From CAZKXU01 sp964556665 (GTDB taxonomy: Bacteria > Bdellovibrionota_C > UBA2361 > CAZKXU01): a stretch of DNA of 45,780 bases. The notes under the pieces are model-generated. The model worked only from the letters and a program-made list of their open reading frames with translations. It was not told the DNA's origin and did no database searches. Every line of letters begins with the position of its first letter. The first letter of the stretch is position 1. The stretch spans positions 1 to 45,780 of the forward strand of contig CAZKXU010000015.1 in assembly GCA_964556665.1 (NCBI GenBank). The letters are read 5' to 3'. Positions 42,788 through 45,780 of the stretch are shown one piece after another. The translations under genes and the position numbers were made by a program.

Positions 42788-44185
42788 CTAAGCACGGGAG
42801 CGTTCCCGCTTTGCCTTGGACCAGGCTGCTACAGTGCGTTGCTCAGAGCGAGTTACAGCAAGAGCGTCTGCTTCAACATCCTTAGTAATTACTGAGCCAG
42901 CACCTACCGTAGCTCCTTGACCTATCTTTACCGGTGCAACTAGGGCGGTGTTGCTGCCGATGAAGGCTCCGGGCCCAATCTTTGTTTGAAATTTGTTATA
43001 ACCATCATAGTTGCATGTAATTGTCCCCGCCCCTATGTTGGCACCCTCCCCCACCTCGCAGTCACCTAAATATGTGAGGTGGTTTGCTTTAGCGGCGCGC
43101 CCTAAGGTTGTCTTCTTCGTCTCCACAAAGTTTCCGATACGAGACTCGGCGCCTAATACAGTACCTGGGCGAAGGTTTGCAAAAGGTCCGACCGAGGCGC
43201 CCTCTCCAATCGTTGTCTCCTCAGCACGGACCCCGAATTTAACCATAACATTTTTGCTTATCTGGCAGCACTTTAAGTACGCGGTGCCTTCGATTACTGT
43301 GCCAGCATCAATCTTGCTCTTTCCAAGAATCTGCACATTTGGGCCGATTCTCACACCCGTTGATATTTCTACTGAGTCTTCAATTAACACAGAATTTTTA
43401 TCATCAAACTCAACTCCAGCGCTAATAAGCGCCTCTATCTTTCTACTGTTTAGAATCATCGTAGCCTCCAAAAGTTCAAAACGGGTATTAATGCCCAGCC
43501 CCTCATGCCAGTCTCGAATCTCAAGCCCGGAAACCTGCTGACCCTCTTTTATCGCCCTTTCCACGATATCAGTTAGGTAATACTCCTTCTGAGCATTCTC
43601 ATTTTTCAGCTCTTTGATAGCAGGAGTTAGAAAGGCTGAGTCAACAGCATATACACCTACATTAATCTCATTGATTTTTAACTGTTCAGTAGAGCAGTCT
43701 TTGGCCTCTACGATTGCAGATATATTTGAGCTCTTTGAGTCGCGGACAATTCTTCCATAAGAACCTGGCTGATCAATCTTAGCGGAAAGAAGTGACAGTG
43801 TTGCGTTTGAGGTATGATGCAGTTTGACTAGATCGCTGAGTGAGTGTTCACGAATTAGCGGCATGTCTCCGTACAGGATTAGGACGGTTCCACTAAAATC
43901 TGATAAGGTAGGAAGTGCTGCCTTAACGGCATCACCAGTTCCAAGCTGCTTCTCCTGAACTGCAAATTTAAGGTTCAAATTTGTATATTTTTCACAGAAA
44001 CCTCTAACAAGCTCACCCTTATGTCCTGTTACAACAACGATCTGCTTAGCATTGAGCCCCAAGCACTGTTTTAAAACATGCCCAAGCAAGGCTTCCCCAC
44101 GTACCGTATGGACAACCTTCGGAAGATCCGATCCCATCCTCTTTCCCAGCCCTGCGGCTAGAATAATTATTGCTAGTGGTTCCAT
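42788..44185 (-). CDS. glmU: Bifunctional UDP-GlcNAc pyrophosphorylase/glucosamine-1-phosphate acetyltransferase GlmU
   Basis: The 465-residue enzyme has the N-terminal nucleotidyltransferase signature LAAGLGKRMGSDLPKVVH (about 9-26) and GDMPLI. A left-handed beta-helix from about 255 contains hexapeptide repeats and NFVETKKTTLGRAAKANHLTYLGD, then ITCNYDGYNKFQTKIG. It makes UDP-GlcNAc for peptidoglycan and lipopolysaccharide. The length is normal. It is divergent from the gene at 44242. Confidence 0.97.
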   Translation of the reverse strand: MEPLAIIILAAGLGKRMGSDLPKVVHTVRGEALLGHVLKQCLGLNAKQIVVVTGHKGELVRGFCEKYTNLNLKFAVQEKQLGTGDAVKAALPTLSDFSGTVLILYGDMPLIREHSLSDLVKLHHTSNATLSLLSAKIDQPGSYGRIVRDSKSSNISAIVEAKDCSTEQLKINEINVGVYAVDSAFLTPAIKELKNENAQKEYYLTDIVERAIKEGQQVSGLEIRDWHEGLGINTRFELLEATMILNSRKIEALISAGVEFDDKNSVLIEDSVEISTGVRIGPNVQILGKSKIDAGTVIEGTAYLKCCQISKNVMVKFGVRAEETTIGEGASVGPFANLRPGTVLGAESRIGNFVETKKTTLGRAAKANHLTYLGDCEVGEGANIGAGTITCNYDGYNKFQTKIGPGAFIGSNTALVAPVKIGQGATVGAGSVITKDVEADALAVTRSEQRTVAAWSKAKRERSRA

Positions 44186-44241
44186 TTAATAAAAACCGTA
44201 AATCTTCCGATAGACTAACCTGTAATCTATTGAATTTCCAG

Positions 44242-44847
44242 ATGGCAAAGGCACCTAACAAAGCCCTATTGGAGCGCACCGCTCGTGGTGAAAAGCAGAA
44301 CCTGCGTGCTGAGCTTGACCAGCTGGATGCGCGGCTCGCAACTCTAAAACTCCTTTATGAGCAGTACTTTACAGGTCTTATACCGCTTGCGCCTGAAAAG
44401 CAGCATGCAGAGGTACGTACACTTATTAATAAACTTGTTAATGCACCGTTTAAAAACTCAGCTATAAATTTTCGACTCAAAACGCTTACCGGGAAGTATA
44501 ATAGCTTCAATTCCTACTGGTTACGGGTTTTGAAGGAACGTGAAGAGGGTCGCTACCATAAAGATGTGTTTAAGGCCGATATGAGGCTCCGTAATCAGGC
44601 TGAGGATGAGCGTGCAGAGACTACTACCGGCGCAGCGGAGAAGGGAATCACGGCTTTATTTAACGCCTATAAGACAGCACTAGAGAAGAGTAGCGGAAGA
44701 AAACAGGATCTTGATTTTAAGAGCTTTCAACATTCTCTACTACAAAGAGCGCGGGATTTTAAGGAACAACATGGAGTTTCAAAGCTTAAATTCTCAGTAG
44801 TTGTCAAAGACGGAAAGGTAGTTGTTCAGGCTAAGGTGAAAGAGTAG
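44242..44847 (+). CDS. Protein related to the MXAN_5187 C-terminal domain, function unknown
   Basis: I choose ATG 44242 (201 residues, MAKAPNKALLERTARGEK) because the upstream in-frame segment overlaps the glmU start and shows no homology. The helical region LRAELDQLDARLATLKLLYEQYF through INFRLKTLTGKYNSFNSYWLRVLKEREEGRYHKDVFK matches a domain seen in myxobacterial MXAN_5187-like proteins; I recall this pattern but cannot verify it here. The C-terminal end is a small beta segment (KLKFSVVVKDGKVVVQAKVKE). The function is unknown. Confidence 0.75.
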   Translation: MAKAPNKALLERTARGEKQNLRAELDQLDARLATLKLLYEQYFTGLIPLAPEKQHAEVRTLINKLVNAPFKNSAINFRLKTLTGKYNSFNSYWLRVLKEREEGRYHKDVFKADMRLRNQAEDERAETTTGAAEKGITALFNAYKTALEKSSGRKQDLDFKSFQHSLLQRARDFKEQHGVSKLKFSVVVKDGKVVVQAKVKE

Positions 44848-44928
44848 TAGCCTTAAGAGTTTATTGAGGAATAGCTGTGAAAGGAATACCCTTGAAAGCA
44901 GCCCCTGAACATAATAAGTATTAAGACT

Positions 44929-45780
44929 ATGGGAAAAATTAAAGTTCAGAATCCGATCGTTGAAATTGATGGTGATGAGATGGCGCGAATCATGTGGGCT
45001 GATATTAAAGCCAAACTGATCGCTCCATTTATTGATGTTGATCTTAAATATTATGACCTCTCAGTAGAGAGTCGGGATAAGACTGAGGATCGGATCACGG
45101 TAGAAGCTGGTGAAGCTATTAAAAAGTTTGGTGTAGGGATTAAATGTGCCACCATCACTCCGGATGAGGCTCGTGTAAAGGAATTTAATCTAAAGAAGAT
45201 GTGGAAGTCTCCAAATGGAACGATCCGCAATATCGTTGATGGAACCGTCTTTCGTGAACCGATCGTTTGCAAGAATATTCCAAGACTTGTTCCTGGTTGG
45301 GAAAGGCCAATCATTATCGGTCGACATGCTTTTGGCGATCAGTATAAAGCCACTGATTTTGTGGTGCCTGGAAAAGGAAAGCTTACGATCAAATTCACTC
45401 CTGCAGATTCAGGTGAGGCGATCGAGAAGGAGATATATAGTTTTAACGGGCCAGGTGTAGCGCTTGGTATGTTTAACGTGGATGCATCTATCACAAGTTT
45501 TGCAAGAAGTTGTTTTAATTACGGCCTTGCTAAGAGCATGCCGGTCTACCTCTCGACGAAAAATACGATTCTTAAAGCATATGATGGCAGGTTTAGGGAT
45601 ATCTTTCAGCAGATCTTCGACAAAGAGTTTGCTACTAGGTTTAATGCTGCTGGAATAACATATGAGCACCGTTTAATCGATGACATGGTGGCTTTCTCAC
45701 TAAAATCTCCGGGCGGCATGGTTTGGGCCTGCAAGCATTATGATGGTGATGTACAGTCAGATATTGTCGCGCAAGGATTC
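44929..45780 (+). CDS. icd: NADP-dependent isocitrate dehydrogenase, eukaryotic-type (5' part)
   Basis: The frame opens at ATG 44929 (MGKIKVQNPIVEIDGDEMAR) and stays open for 284 codons to the window end; the enzyme is normally about 400-410 residues. Diagnostic blocks are IKCATITPDEARVKEF, MWKSPNGTIRNIVDGTVFREPI (substrate-binding Ser/Asn/Arg), GRHAFGDQYKATDF and MPVYLSTKNTILKAYDGRFRD. It belongs to the dimeric eukaryote-like IDH subfamily found in mitochondria and in some bacteria, not to the E. coli Icd type. It makes 2-oxoglutarate and NADPH. Confidence 0.95.
   Translation, partial: MGKIKVQNPIVEIDGDEMARIMWADIKAKLIAPFIDVDLKYYDLSVESRDKTEDRITVEAGEAIKKFGVGIKCATITPDEARVKEFNLKKMWKSPNGTIRNIVDGTVFREPIVCKNIPRLVPGWERPIIIGRHAFGDQYKATDFVVPGKGKLTIKFTPADSGEAIEKEIYSFNGPGVALGMFNVDASITSFARSCFNYGLAKSMPVYLSTKNTILKAYDGRFRDIFQQIFDKEFATRFNAAGITYEHRLIDDMVAFSLKSPGGMVWACKHYDGDVQSDIVAQGF

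Noticed and set aside
1..45780. CRISPR array
   Set aside because: No series of short direct repeats with regular spacers; the repeats present are isolated palindromes or a single pair.
1..45780. tRNA or rRNA genes
   Set aside because: I saw no cloverleaf with a GTTCGA-type T-loop and no rRNA-like block in any intergenic gap.

Overview
This looks like the chromosome of a Gram-negative, aerobically respiring bacterium with moderate G+C. The gene mix fits the former Deltaproteobacteria or a nearby deep lineage: a caa3-type oxidase, a Tad pilus locus with its own two-component proteins, a homologue of the myxobacterial MXAN_5187 C-terminal domain, and a eukaryotic-type NADP isocitrate dehydrogenase. 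The taxonomic reading is inference from gene content; there is no rRNA gene in the window.

Layout. Positions 1-173 hold the end of a palindromic mobile element and a second long palindrome. 210-5085 is a cytochrome oxidase operon (SCO chaperone, subunit II with two cytochrome c domains, subunits I, III and IV). 5137-8075 (minus) encodes a HAD-NUDT9 type ADP-ribose hydrolase fusion and a tandem-MarR regulator. 8.1-16.1 kb is an accessory island. It holds three DUF4143-type AAA ATPases (one destroyed by a frameshift, a 178-bp palindromic MITE and a C-terminal truncation), direct repeats flanking one intact ATPase, two secreted proteins of unknown function, EVE and GNAT proteins, and fragments of a helicase-like gene, an IS91-type transposase and a duplicated small ORF.

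16.3-20.4 kb is a TPP-riboswitch-controlled thiSCGH operon. It is followed by comM, a Phd/PIN toxin-antitoxin pair, a ThiF/MoeB-rhodanese gene, and on the minus strand ribD and a TMTC-like membrane protein. 26.9-29.6 kb holds a small G+C-rich ORF of foreign look, a stand-alone methionyl-tRNA-synthetase C-terminal domain, a TatD nuclease, a small membrane protein resembling an F0 subunit c hairpin, and an orphan nuoB.

29.97-40.97 kb (minus) is one Tad/Flp pilus operon: TadZ, Flp pilin, CpaB, TadA ATPase, TadB, TadC, TadG, TadE, then a response regulator and a hybrid histidine kinase. No secretin or prepilin peptidase is present. 41.3-45.8 kb holds a sigma-70-family factor with a long N-terminal extension, glmU, the MXAN_5187-like protein and the start of icd, which runs off the window.

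Palindromic intergenic repeats recur throughout (22.8, 29.6-29.96, 38.2 and 41.2 kb, with a relic near 26.8 kb). Together with the MITE they show a genome colonised by small non-coding mobile palindromes. No CRISPR array, tRNA or rRNA was seen.
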